This document shows, piece after piece, positions 1 to 10,128 of a stretch of DNA of 64,000 bases. Where the stretch lies: positions 620,001 through 684,000 of the forward strand of contig QVRM01006074.1 in the NCBI GenBank assembly GCA_003439945.1, written 5' to 3'. The stretch comes from Dermanyssus gallinae (Eukaryota; Arthropoda; Arachnida; Mesostigmata; Dermanyssidae). The notes under the pieces were generated by a model that did not search any database, was not told where the DNA came from, and saw only the letters and a list, made by a program, of their open reading frames with translations. Position 1 is the first letter of the stretch. Each line of letters starts with the position of its first letter. Position numbers and translations under genes: made by a program.

Positions 1-76
1 TTTTAGGAAGGGTAAATCGTCTTTACTTGACGCCACCAGCAACTTCTTGTTTTTGCATACGCACTGCTGACTGCTA

Positions 77-103
77 ATATATATATATATATATATATAT
101 ATC

Positions 104-136
<33 letters not shown>
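77..136. repeat. (TA)n microsatellite
   Basis: About 60 bp of alternating A and T with a few interruptions. The short open frame running out of it is low-complexity Tyr-Ile followed by unrecognised sequence and is not called a gene. Confidence 0.95.
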
Positions 137-2275
137 GTAAGCGCTAGAGATATACGGTTAGAGTTTGCCAAAAAAAAGTTACTCAAGCACATTACCAACG
201 TCAATATATGGTCGAACTGCGTGCATTTATGCCTATCAGAACACGTGTTTTGGTATGTGCAGATCACCGAATCTATATTCTCGGGCCGTTACTATGACAG
301 GTACCGTGGGTCATAAACGCTTTCAGGTCACATTAACTGAATGAACAGGGGCTCGTCTGCACTTTATCAGGCTTATCACATGTTCCTGGAAGATAGCTCG
401 TCTTCGGCAGCACCTACACGCCTAGAACGATAGACCAATGCCATCAGATGTATGGTGGAAACTGTCATTCCCAACGATTTTTGCTATACAGGCAATAGGG
501 ACTAGCGGACTTGATACTCGCGGCAGTCAAATACATACAAGGGGGCGCTTTAGTAGGCTCACCTCAGCAGGTTCTTCTCTACCACTGTCATGATGTCGGG
601 TCTGCAGCGGTCTGCAGTTATCAACATTGACGACGATTATGATGACGGCCATCTCACAGATTCCACGAGCGGCGGCTGCAGAGTGGTAAGAAGGAATAGG
701 GGCAAATGGAGCTATAGGATGTCATAGCACAGGAATATGTCTGTCGTATTCGATTAGTCTGCATTCGCTTTCCCGTCGGAAATGCGGGTGCGGTGGGAAC
801 AGCGATAGCAGGTCAGCGTTTGATGGGCATTTGTATGCGTGTAGATATCCAGCTAGAACTAAAACAACTTCTCTACTTAGCTTTCTTGGGTGATTTTGCT
901 AGTCTACCGTTATAGGCCGGATTTATTAGGTAGATAAAAAAAAGTAGCATCACCTGTCTAGATGTCTAAAAAAAATGTCGACTACAGCACCGGAGAGATA
1001 CGCTCCTCAGAAATGCCAAAATAGGTATCATGCGAATTTGTTTCAAATTGCGTATGTAGCAGGTCGCGCAACTCGTACATGTCAGATTGTCTAGCTACAA
1101 TGGAGTAGAACCAGAACTACGCTGCGATTACATTTTTTAAAGACTTAACTCCAAAGGAAATTAAAGCTAAAATAAATACAGTTTTCGGAACAAATGCACC
1201 GGCGTACATTACCAAATGTATTGCCTTAGTAAGACAATGTGGGCATCGTGGTTGCACTACGTTTTGGACAGACTGCTAAAAGTCTGCAAACTCGTGATAA
1301 TCGACCGCCGATACAGCACTACGCGGAGTGATGTGAAAACGGATCTCAGATTAACAAACAGGACAAAAAGGAATCTTGCCTGTGATTTATGATGTTCCAG
1401 GCTTTCCTTCAGTATGGATAATAATGTGGCGCATGCTGGTATAGTCAATTTTTCTTTACAGAATTTGTGCTTCTCTTGCGGGATTATACTGCGGTGATGG
1501 AAGAATGTTGAAATACACGTTCCGTGCACGGATGCCAACATTTTATGTGTGAAACTCTTCTTGGCAATGCTCTGCTAAGATTGAGCATCAGTAATTTCAG
1601 GCCTCGGACTTTTTCAAGATTTCGCTTCTAACGAAGCTACTTGTATCGCCTGGAATGGCAGCCGTCAGCCATTGACTGCAAACATTGTCAAATGCACGTT
1701 ATTCTTATACTTAAGCATCGCGTACGCACATCGTCACCTCGCCGAGTGTACCGAAGAATCGACACGAAAAATTTTGGCGAAGCCTTGAATACGGGTACAA
1801 GCTTAAGACCCAAACTAGCCTCGAGAACACTTGACTGACGCAATACGAAAATGCATTATAGCTCCCAGCGAGCCGTCAAGACGGACCACATACGTCATGG
1901 TTTGACGCGGATTGCTGAGCTGCGAAAGGGCACTCATTAAGGATCAGAGAGTGATATGACGTGGAGCACACAGGTGTTTCACTGCGCCGCCTTCCTGAGA
2001 AGCCACTTAACGAAGAAACTAGCTGCATTAATGATAGAATCCACAGAGAGCTGGCATTAGCTCTGCAGGACTTCCTCATGGAATTGAAAATACGCAAAGT
2101 TCCCTAAGTATAAGATAGATTGTAGTTGCGACGGTCGAGATAAGCAACCGCGGCAGAGGAAGGGAAGCAGCCAAGTTCCATGCAATTCCGAGCGTGGTGA
2201 GGACGGGACACCGGGGAAAAGCAAAAGCTAGACATTGGCTAAGGCTTTAGCTTTAGGCGCAAAAGTGGTGAGTAG
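137..2275. other. No recognisable feature (about 2.1 kb)
   Basis: Only short open frames under 100 codons occur here on either strand. None has a motif, domain or composition that I recognise. No tRNA boxes, long repeats or polyadenylation-like ends stand out. It may be very old transposon sequence or host intergenic DNA. Confidence 0.5.
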
Positions 2276-2290
2276 ATTCCGAGAATATGA

Positions 2291-2410
2291 TAGAGGTGGT
2301 TTTTAGTGGGTAGCACGCGCAAATGGCATCGAGTATTATACTCTCCCCCGGCGTTTAGACCCACACCACCCTGCATTAGCATCGGAGGGTGTGCGTAAAG
2401 CATCTCTACA
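2291..2410 (+). mobile_element. Short R1-type 3' tail insertion flanked by a 15-bp direct repeat
   Basis: The 120-bp segment lies between two perfect copies of ATTCCGAGAATATGA (2276-2290 and 2411-2425), the arrangement expected of a target-site duplication. The related locus near 21466 has this target motif only once, which fits one side being a duplication. The segment contains TTTTTAGTGGGT, a motif also in the 3' untranslated tails of the R1-clade elements ending near 27820 and 58267. I infer a strongly 5'-truncated R1-clade insertion without an evident poly(A). The alternative is a tandem repeat, because a third, looser copy of the motif occurs near 2432. Confidence 0.45.
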
Positions 2411-3075
2411 ATTCCGAGAATATGACTGAATACAAATTTCGAGAATATGACCGAATTAATACCCGATAATATGGTCGAATAATAGAAATCGCGTTTATTT
2501 ACCGATTATCTGGCTACATGCAAGGGAAACATACAATTAATGATTTCAAGTCTTGCGGCACATTGAAGTATAAGCATAACTTGGCTGCTATTATTGTTCA
2601 TTCGCATATCAGAGAAACAGCAAATCATATTTGAGCTCACAAACTATGATAAAACCCCTGTGTTATTTTTATATGTATAATAAGGGCGACACCGACTGGA
2701 TGGTTAACCGCATTCGACTCGATATCACATTTTCTACAGAGCCTTTTCAGAATATTCTCTGAACATCCTCGAGCATACGTATGTGGCTGCATAAAGATGG
2801 GCTTTAGACGGGTGAACAATATACAAATCCAGTAACAATAATTATAACACATATACGCATTTAAATAAAGAAACAACGGAGCAAAATGTTTACAAGTACA
2901 GATGTAAATTTTATAGACTTAACATGTGCAGAGAACGTAACATCCGTCAAGGTTAACACATCTAAGTTCCGCAAAACGCTTGCGACAGACAGTGCTGGCC
3001 AGTTGCGCCGATTGTCCAGATTGAAAAAGCCATGTTTTAGAATGACACATTTGAAAACATAGAGCTCTGTTTCAT
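2411..3075. repeat. Diverged dispersed noncoding repeat, copy 1
   Basis: This stretch aligns collinearly by eye with 21466-22100. Shared blocks include CAAGGGAAACATA (copy 1 near 2521), CTCACAAACTATGAT versus ATCACAAGCTATGAT, GGTTAACNGCATTCG, and CTTACATGTGCAG versus CTTAACATGTGCAG. It has no coding capacity that I recognise. It could be a noncoding transposon, a long 3' untranslated region of an unidentified element, or an old segmental duplication. Confidence 0.6.
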
Positions 3076-3630
3076 GATTATTTGACGACTCGCGTCGACT
3101 GCGATGTGTTTGTTCACTGTATATATTAGGCGATACTGGTATATTCATTTAGGCGAACTAAAATCAAAATATACACTTCTCCGCCCTTCTCGCTACGATT
3201 CAGCCGCAATAATCGAAAGTAGTTTTAAGAGAAGGCTTAGCGTCCGTTATGGCCTGGGTGAACCACACAGAGAAACGAGATCAAGAACGGTTGGATATGC
3301 TGTAAGAAAGAAAGCATCTTGCTTTACCGCTAAACGAGTGTCTAGATAAATACAGTTGAAGTAATAAAAATAATAATTCTTTCGAATGCCGATGCAAAGA
3401 ATGCTGGAGTAAATGTGATAAATAGCACGCCGCGGCAAAACGCTTGATCGATTGTTATGTCGAAACACTATGTTGATAACACACTTACCACCACACTGAT
3501 GTAGCATAAACACACTAAGCCCGGGTGTTAATGAATAAATAAATAACTATCTGATTATTAAGTCTATGATTATAGTAAAATAAAATCTATAAAATAAGGA
3601 ATATTAATTAAAAGCCAGGAGAAGACAAGG
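3076..3630. other. No recognisable feature (about 0.55 kb)
   Basis: AT-rich sequence with short overlapping open frames on both strands and no motif that I recognise. Confidence 0.5.
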
Positions 3631-3633
3631 GGT

Positions 3634-3667
3634 ACATGTTCACACCCCACAATTGTAACGTTTAAAC
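3634..3667 (+). mobile_element. 3'-terminal tail of an RLE-type retroelement
   Basis: The string ACATGTTCACACCCCACAAT, followed by TGTAAC, closely matches the 3' tails of the two elements that meet at 63498-63601 (GTTCATACCTCACAATTGTA on one, ATGTTCAGACCTCACAATT on the other). As there, it runs straight into a TAA-like repeat. Only about 30 bp remain, so this is a heavily 5'-truncated copy or a coincidence of a short motif. Confidence 0.45.
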
Positions 3668-3727
3668 AATGATAATAATGATAATAATGATCTTATTGAA
3701 AAATAATAATTATTTTTGATTTTATTG
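3668..3727. repeat. Degenerate (TAA)n / (AATGAT)n tract
   Basis: Repeats of AAT and AATGAT, then AATAATAATTATT. It lies between a plus-strand retroelement tail (3634-3667) and the 3' end of a minus-strand RLE-type element (3728 onward), the same convergent layout as at 63.5 kb. Confidence 0.75.
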
Positions 3728-5420
3728 TCAACATTTTGTCAGCTGGTAAATGTACAAAATGAACTCATTATAATACGTGAGCTCCTCCAGGCCTCTCCCA
3801 ATTGGCAGGGTGCCAAGAATCATTCTAACGTTGCCGCGCTGAACTTCTAAGGCGATGCGCTGCCCCAGGAACGCTGTGGATCGTTTGTCGCCGTTTGACT
3901 TGTTGATAATCTGCCCTGTTGTCCGTGTTATGGTCATGGTCTCCCTTTCTCACACGCGTGATATCTCAAGGATAAATGGCTAAATGTTCGTTGGCTCGTT
4001 TCTTAAGGCTTCGTAAAGAGTGCAGCGCCGCCAGCTATGTGAAAGATCGCCGTATAGCTTGCCGCATAAATGTTTCGAATCGACAACTTCCAGAACAGTA
4101 GCTTCCCCATGGCGCTGGGGGTTTGCGATACGCAGTCTTGTTTAATGTTTTTAACTTTACACAGACGTGTCGATTCGACGCGCATGGTCATGCCCGCCTG
4201 TCTGAGGGCCCTAACGTGCACATGATTTACGGCGTTGTAGTGAACGTCGACGAGAGTAAGGGTAGTGCAAGGCTAGATGGGGACCGTGCACGAGGTTACG
4301 AGGAAATACAGCGCCTCCGAGGAATTCTAGATTGTACTCGCGGCAGATCGTCGGCGAGGGTCGTAGTAGTGCCTTGAATTTCATCGTCCATCATTCCTCG
4401 TTAAAACAACTCGCAATTACTGGCGTACACGTCCAGTCCTGTTAAAGCAGCTGATTCCCGTTTTATCCGGAGATCCATGATTACCACGCCCGGGTTAGTT
4501 CAGCCGGCCTAGGTGAGGTCGTCTAGGACGAGGACACCCTTTACCCGGCGCAGAGCAGCGTGGGTCTCGCACACCAGAAGCGGACAACGTTGAAAAGCTC
4601 AGGCGCGTGCTCGTGGACCTAAAGAAGCATCGGGCCTCAGAGGTGAGAGTTTAATACGTTCCGAAAGTGAACTTTGACAGCTGTGCACCTAGGCGTCATT
4701 CGGAGGATGCTGCGCGTGGCGTGGACGGCAGCCTCAACTGTCCGGCTATTCGAGTAGACGTTGGGCGTCTAAACGCAATTGTTATTGCCAACCGTCTGTA
4801 TATGAATCCTATAGCAATGAGTCTTAAGCTATTGGCCTTTTCCGTGTGGGCGATCAGCCGTGCTCCGTATAGCGCGTCTCCAAGCATTTTCCTAGCGATG
4901 ATGATGTCGCAGAGCTTTGCCAGACGCGGTCGAAAGGCTGGCGAGAACTCTATGATCTTGAAAATATGGGCGTGATGATATCCAGATCCCCAGCTAATTA
5001 TTTGCGAAAGCAATTCAGGATTATAATTTCGTCAGGGACGAAAGCTAAGAAAAAAGTGTCGCCGGGCAGAGGCAGATCTCTGCGGCTGTCCTCGGGGTGA
5101 ACTAAATAATGCTTATCAAGCCTCTCCTTAAATGCTTCAGCTGAGTCGGGTAACACCAGCTTAGTGTCAGAATTCAATATCCTCATGGCACCGGTTATGT
5201 CAGCAAAGACCCTCTGGGGGCGCTCGATGACAAGAGGTGGCGAGGCTCTCCTTGATCTGGCTTATCTTGTCACCCCTGCGGACATCCTGGTAAAGAGTCT
5301 GGAAGCCTAAAAGGAGGAGCTGATTTCCTGCTCAGTCAGGTATGCCCTGCAAAGCAGATCAGTCAGGTATGCCCCCGATACGCCCTAATGAGTCATACTA
5401 GTTTGTGGGCCACTATATAA
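3728..5420 (-). pseudogene. Decayed R2/R4-like (RLE-type) non-LTR retrotransposon
   Basis: Read on the minus strand, the remnants are in family order. At 5186-4998 is the region upstream of the RT (ILNSDTKLVLPDSAEAF). Near 4990-4770 is the start of the RT (LRLIAIGFIYRRLA). At 4221-4003 is the endonuclease region (KQDCVSQTPSAMGKLLFWKL, then NIYAASY). At 3937-3728 is the C-terminal motif QRIALEVQRGNVRMILGTL. The C-terminal motif matches LRQRVSLELQRGNAKMM of the better copy at 61-63 kb. The RT core with its catalytic aspartates is missing, and the endonuclease PD-D residues have become QD and K, so it is inactive. Its 3' end abuts a TAA-like tract. This is a different subfamily from the 58-63 kb copies. 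Family assignment is by motif recognition only. Confidence 0.6.
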
Positions 5421-5537
5421 TTGAAACACTTTGAACTGCTGCCGAGCAACGGGCAAAGGTGCGGCTTCATCTTTTTCATGGATTGACGCGTTAATTTATG
5501 TTATAGCAGACCCAACTAGCTTGAGGACCTTGTATGC

Positions 5538-5960
5538 ATGGTGCAGGACATGGAGTGGCCGACTAGGAGCTGCACACTGCTAATAGTAGTATTTTCTAGA
5601 GACTTAAATGCTGCTCCAACTACAAGGGGGTCAATACTAGAATGGCTAGCGACGAGGAGCATGGTTGTCCTTAACAGGGGCTCGGATCCTAAATTTTACC
5701 GCCGTGGAATGGTATCACACATAGAGTATGAGAAACCGAGAAAAGCATACCCCTAATACCCACTCCGATTTCAAATAGGACACCAAAGTAGAAGCCACAG
5801 GATGACAAAATGCTCCGGGCCACGCTGACAAATATGCTTGACTCAACAGGAAAACCCGAGTGCGCCCAGGACTTGCAAAAATGTTGCAAGAGGTTTGTAG
5901 CGAGCCGTACAAAGGCCGCGGACATATCATGCGCTACAGGTTTGCCTCACCAAAATAGCG
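5538..5960 (+). pseudogene. R1-clade endonuclease fragment
   Basis: The frame at 5538-5756 contains RDLNAAPTTRGS, a decayed form of the GDFNA...WGS signature of apurinic-type endonucleases in R1-clade LINEs, followed by VVLNRGSDPKFYRRG and S-HIE, where an IDLT motif would stand. A second frame (5810-5950) continues into the linker between endonuclease and RT (RTKAADIS). Stops and frameshifts interrupt it. The first acidic residue of GDFN survives, but the fragment cannot code for an active enzyme. The next element starts within about 20 bp. Confidence 0.55.
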
Positions 5961-5982
5961 CTAACAGCTGCAAATTATTGCT

Positions 5983-7794
5983 TTGGAATTGGTCTTACTC
6001 ACCTCATGTAGTTTCAACCTTGCATTGTTCTACCTGCCACTTCACAACGATGATGTTGAGGTTGCCGATGCAATTAGTGCTGATATAGCAGGACTAAACC
6101 TCCAGCTACCCACTCTGCTTGGCGGCGACTTCAACTGTCGTATTTATAGAAGCGCCATCGAAAACAAGGGTGATGGGCTTCGTAAGCTTCTAGAGAACAG
6201 AGGTTGGATTGCGCAAATAAGCATGATAAATTTACTTACGTTGGGAGTGTCTGCCAAAAACAGAAGCACTATGGGCCGCCTGTTTCATAACCTTCAACAT
6301 CCGACGGAATTTCAAGGATCCGAGGTTCTTAATATTCTAGCACAAAAGCACCTGCCGATGCTAGCGTCTCCGTGCGTGCCTGGACAGGTGCGCGCCCCGC
6401 GGCGACAGCCGACAACGTTCTTGTCTAGGCAGCTAGATTTGCGTGTATTAACGTGCGAAGAAGAGTAGTGGTGCTGATTGGATCAGTTACGAACATTGGG
6501 CTGAGTCATCCGATGTTTTAGCAGAAGACCTGTGTAATCTGTTTAATCAGATACTCAGCGGGGGGCGCCTACCCCAGGTTTGACACGAATCCAAGCTTAC
6601 TCTGGTATTCATAGACAAATACGGTGACAACGTGAACGATCTAAATCTCTACCAGGGTATCGCGTAAGAACGCACTCTTAAATATCTTCGCTAAATTGAT
6701 TATCTCAAGGGTGTTTGCAACTGTAGAGAAGGTTCTACCTCCGGAGCAGTTTGGATTTAGAAAGGTTCGAGGTACACGAACCTTTTACCGACCCCTAGGC
6801 ATCGGACCTAGGGCTTGAAATTAGTGCCAAGCCTCTGGCAGGAGCATTAGGGTCAAGATAAAAGTGCTATGTCTGGTACTGCTCCATGTTCGTCTGGAGT
6901 CCCGCAGGGTTCCTGCCGAGGGCCGCTCTTGTATGCAATTTTTCATGTATTCCAGCCGGAAGTTGAGCAGTTGTTGGCTGCGGCCGGGGATCACTTGTAC
7001 GCTATCTTTATCGATTGTGTCAAGGCCTTCGACAAAGCTCCCCGTCACTTACTAGTCGATTCATTTCGACATGCTGGGATGGGTAGTTCCTTTCTACGAG
7101 CGCTCTCCAGCTTCTTTACTGAAGACCGCCTTGACTTAAACATAAGGGGCGAAGACACCTTGCAGATGAGTCAAAACATAGAGACCCCTCAAGGGGACTC
7201 TCTCAGTTGGAGTTCTCCTTGCTCATTGCAGACCTAGCCCGCCATGTGCAAAAATAGTTAAGAAACCGTCGTGATGTATGCGGATGACATAGTAGTAGCC
7301 CACCGGAACCGCGGTGCCATTCGTCGAATTCTCGGCGGCGTAGAAAGTTATTTTCACCGTAAGGGCCTAAAAATAAATTCACGAAAGACGAAATCCATTA
7401 AGTTTCGCCGTGGGGGTAGACTGGCTGCAGCTGATGTAATACCCTGCTGTGGACAACCGCTGGAGTTTGTTAACTCCTTCCCGTACTTGGGTTTGAGACT
7501 ACTCTATATGAAAACGAACTTTATCCACCACATAGACGACATGTGTCGGGCGGCTATTGCCTCTATACACACAGATGTGAGAAACCATCGACGATCTTTT
7601 GGTTGCCGCAATGCGTCTTTTTGAGCTTAAGATTGTGCCAGCGTTGAGTTTATAGCCCTAGCAGGGTGTGGGGCCAGCGGCAAAATGCCAGACGCATCGA
7701 CGGTCTTTGCATTTTCGGTGGACGGTCGCTGAAGTGTTCAAATTGTTTGTAATGACGACAGTATTGTTATTATGTACCATCTTGAAATACAAAG
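5983..7794 (+). pseudogene. Non-LTR retrotransposon with endonuclease and RT (FRRGGR family), broken
   Basis: The frame at 5983-6468 holds an endonuclease block (LLGGDFNCRI, then KLLENRGW). Around 6540-6790 is the RT N-terminus (GGRLPQV, VLPPEQFGFRKV). After a foreign piece at 6795-6938, the RT resumes with FIDCVKAFDKAPRHLL (motif A, near 7005), a corrupted TPQGDSLS motif B near 7190, then MMYADDIVVAHRN (motif C, catalytic Asp pair intact, 7271) and KTKSIKFRRGGRL. At least four frame changes are needed to read through it. Related pieces in this window, which share the FRRGGR motif where that region survives, lie at 14318-15843, 19982-20359, 37600-38500 and 47180-47690. The clade (Jockey, I or R1 group) is not resolved by eye. 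Confidence 0.7.
6795..6938 (+). mobile_element. Foreign Jockey-like RT piece embedded in another LINE
   Basis: This segment is nearly identical to 8822-8971 in the second copy of the tandem duplication downstream, apart from a 6-bp deletion and a few substitutions, and it includes SGVPQGSCRGPLL. It sits inside the RT of a different family, between FGFRKV and the EVEQLLAAAGDHLYAIF segment. Just before its left edge is a perfect 8-bp inverted repeat (6762-6769 and 6777-6784). The sharp similarity boundaries suggest insertion or template switching rather than a shared ancestor. Confidence 0.6.
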
Positions 7795-8555
7795 TTATTG
7801 CGAAATAAACAATATGTTAAATGATGCAAATACAAATAGTTGTTTATTGCATTTATAGTTTCTTATCGTCCACCCAACTTTTAGACAATCAGCAACACGG
7901 ATTCACTAAGGGGCGATCGACAGCAACCCAATTATTGGGAGTTTCTCATGACTGGGCCCTGACGCAAAATCACGGAACTCCGCACCACATCGTTTACTTT
8001 GACTTTCTGCGTGCTTTTGATCGGGTTGACCACTAAATTTTACTAAACAAGATGGTCTCGCTAGGCATCGGACCTAGCGCTTGAAATTAGTGCCAAGCCT
8101 ATCTCACTGGCAGGAGCAATAGGGTCAAGATAAAAGTGCTATGTCTGGTACTGCTCCATGTCCGTCTGGAGTCCCGCAGGGTTCCTGCCGAGGGCCGCTC
8201 TTGTCTGCAAAGTTTGCTCAGGACCTTAACCTTGTCCTTGGCAGGCTCGACGTGATTTACAAGCTTTATGCCGACGACCTAAAGATATACATTGAAGTTA
8301 AAAACCACAAAGACAAGCGCCGAGTTACAGAAGGCAATTGATGCCGTGCTACTATGTGCACACTTGAATAGAATGGAAATATCCACTTCTAAATGCGCCG
8401 TGCTGAAAACAGTCAAGGACGACACTTCATATTTTATGAACGGCCATAGTATACCTGAAGTGTCAATATAGGTGTTACATTGGATTGCCAAATGAAGTAT
8501 ACTTCCCATATCACCGAAGCTGTAAAATCTGCGTCTCGGCTGTGCAATCTCATTC
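7795..8555 (+). pseudogene. Jockey-like RT, tandem copy 1 (761 bp)
   Basis: Unit 1 of a direct duplication. In broken frames it encodes RT motifs NQQHGFTKGRSTATQLL, YFDFLRAFDRVDH (motif A), SGVPQGSCRGPLL (motif B) and YKLYADDLKIYIE (motif C), then the post-catalytic segment around 8320-8470. A TAA stop after VDH and at least two frameshifts are identical in both units, so the element was dead before it duplicated. It begins at TTATTGCG and joins unit 2 at the same word. Confidence 0.8.
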
Positions 8556-9316
8556 TTATTGCGAAATAAACAATATGTTAAATGATGCAAATACAAATAG
8601 TTGTTTATTGCATTTATAGTTTCTTATCGTCCACCCAACTTTTAGACAATCAGCAACACGGATTCACTAAGGGGCGATCGACAGCAACCCAATTATTGGG
8701 AGTTTCTCATGACTGGGCCCTGACGCGAAATCACGGAACTCCGCACCACATCGTTTACTTTGACTTTCTGCGTGCTTTTGATCGGGTTGACCACTAAATT
8801 TTACTAAACAAGATGGTCTCGCTAGGCATCGGACCTAGGGCTTGAAATTAGTGCCAAGCCTATCTCACTGGCAGGAGCAATAGGGTCAAGATAAAAGTGC
8901 TATGTCTGGTACTGCTCCATGTCCGTCTGGAGTCCCGCAGGGTTCCTGCCGAGGGCCGCTCTTGTCTGCAAAGTTTGCTCAGGACCTTAACCTTATCCTT
9001 GGCAGGCTCGACGTGATTTACAAGCTTTATGCCGACGACCTAAAGATATACATTGAAGTTAAAAACCACAAAGACAAGCGCCGAGTTACAGAAGGCAATT
9101 GATGCCGTGCTACTATGTGCACACTTGAATAGAATGGAAATATCCACTTCTAAATGCGCCGTGCTGAAAACAGTCAAGGACGACACTTCATATTTTATGA
9201 ACGGCCATAGTATACCTGAAGTGTCAATATAGGTGTTACATTGGATTGCCAAATGAAGTATACTTCCCATATCACCGAAGCTGTAAAATCTGCGTCTCGG
9301 CTGTGCAATCTCATTC
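8556..9316 (+). pseudogene. Jockey-like RT, tandem copy 2 (761 bp)
   Basis: Second unit of the duplication. I count three single-base differences from unit 1 (near 8729, 8838 and 8993). Unlike unit 1, it runs on into the natural downstream sequence of the element (RAFIGHDPAMY, then LYNTLVVPKWTYCSH). That shows the duplication started from an element extending rightward and that unit 2 keeps the original right junction. Confidence 0.8.
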
Positions 9317-9772
9317 TTAGAGCGTTTATCGGGCATGACCCAGCAATGTACATAAAACTGTATAATACGCTTGTTGTACCAAAGTGGACATACTGTTCAC
9401 ACGTGTAGGCGCCTTTTTATAGAAAAGATGTAGAACTGCTCCAGCGAGTGCAGGATAAATTTGTCAAACGAGTGCATGGCGCTGCAATGTAAAACGCAAG
9501 AGCCTCGTACTCCCAACAGTGAGCGAGTATCAAATGCAAGTTGACGTGAGACTTTTTAAACAACTAATCCGGAGTTATACGTTTAGTACCTTTTTCATTA
9601 CGTTCAAATAATCTACGTAGGGGTGTGTCAATTGCTCCACCGGAAGTTGTTAATGTCAAAGTGGTGAATAACGCGTTTGCATGGAAAATTTCGCGACGTG
9701 CCCATAAGTGTAAAGACTACAATGTGATTTCAACACACCTTTTTCAATAAAGGAGACTTTGTATTGTATTGT
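9317..9772 (+). pseudogene. C-terminal part and 3' end of the Jockey-like element
   Basis: Continues unit 2: the conserved LYNTLVVPKWTYCSH and VELLQRVQDKFVKRVHG segments, then LRSNNLRRGVSIAPPE near 9600, all typical of the region after the RT thumb in Jockey-group LINEs. The sequence ends in short TTGTA repeats (TTGTATTGTATTGTATAC near 9760), a common LINE 3' tail form. Stops and frameshifts are present. A similar C-terminus occurs at 39681-40034. Confidence 0.65.
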
Positions 9773-9773
9773 A

Positions 9774-10070
9774 TACTGGTGGGACAAAGAAATTACGTTA
9801 GCTCGTAAACGCTGTATCTGGGCCAGATGAAAAGCCACAAGGGCAAGGCGCAGCAATATGGATGAGGGCTGTGTCGTACAACTTTACTGTGAGTTTAAGC
9901 GCCTCAGGGCTTCAAGATCGCTGCTGGTAAGAGTTCTCATCAAAGCTAGAGGAGAAACCATGGAGACGGCCCTACAAGTTGATACGCGGCGTACCAGGAA
10001 TCAGAAAGAAGGAAAATACGTGAAATTTTACGTTCAAACAGTGTGGTTGTGTTCCGTAAGCGCTATGTAA
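9774..10070 (+). pseudogene. R1-clade endonuclease-RT linker fragment
   Basis: The translation YWWDKEITLARKRCIWAR, a stop, then KATRARRSN matches the YWWN-EI-x-AR-x2-C linker between endonuclease and RT of R1-clade LINEs; compare YWWNKGIAAARRACIRL in the intact copy near 25280. The following frame at 9858 continues with Arg-rich helices and KARGETMETALQ. Neither endonuclease nor RT remains on either side, so this is an isolated relic. Confidence 0.55.
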
Positions 10071-10128
10071 TTTCATCAATTGACACCGGCCTACCTCCGC
10101 AATACATAACGCGTCGCGTGTCAATCGG

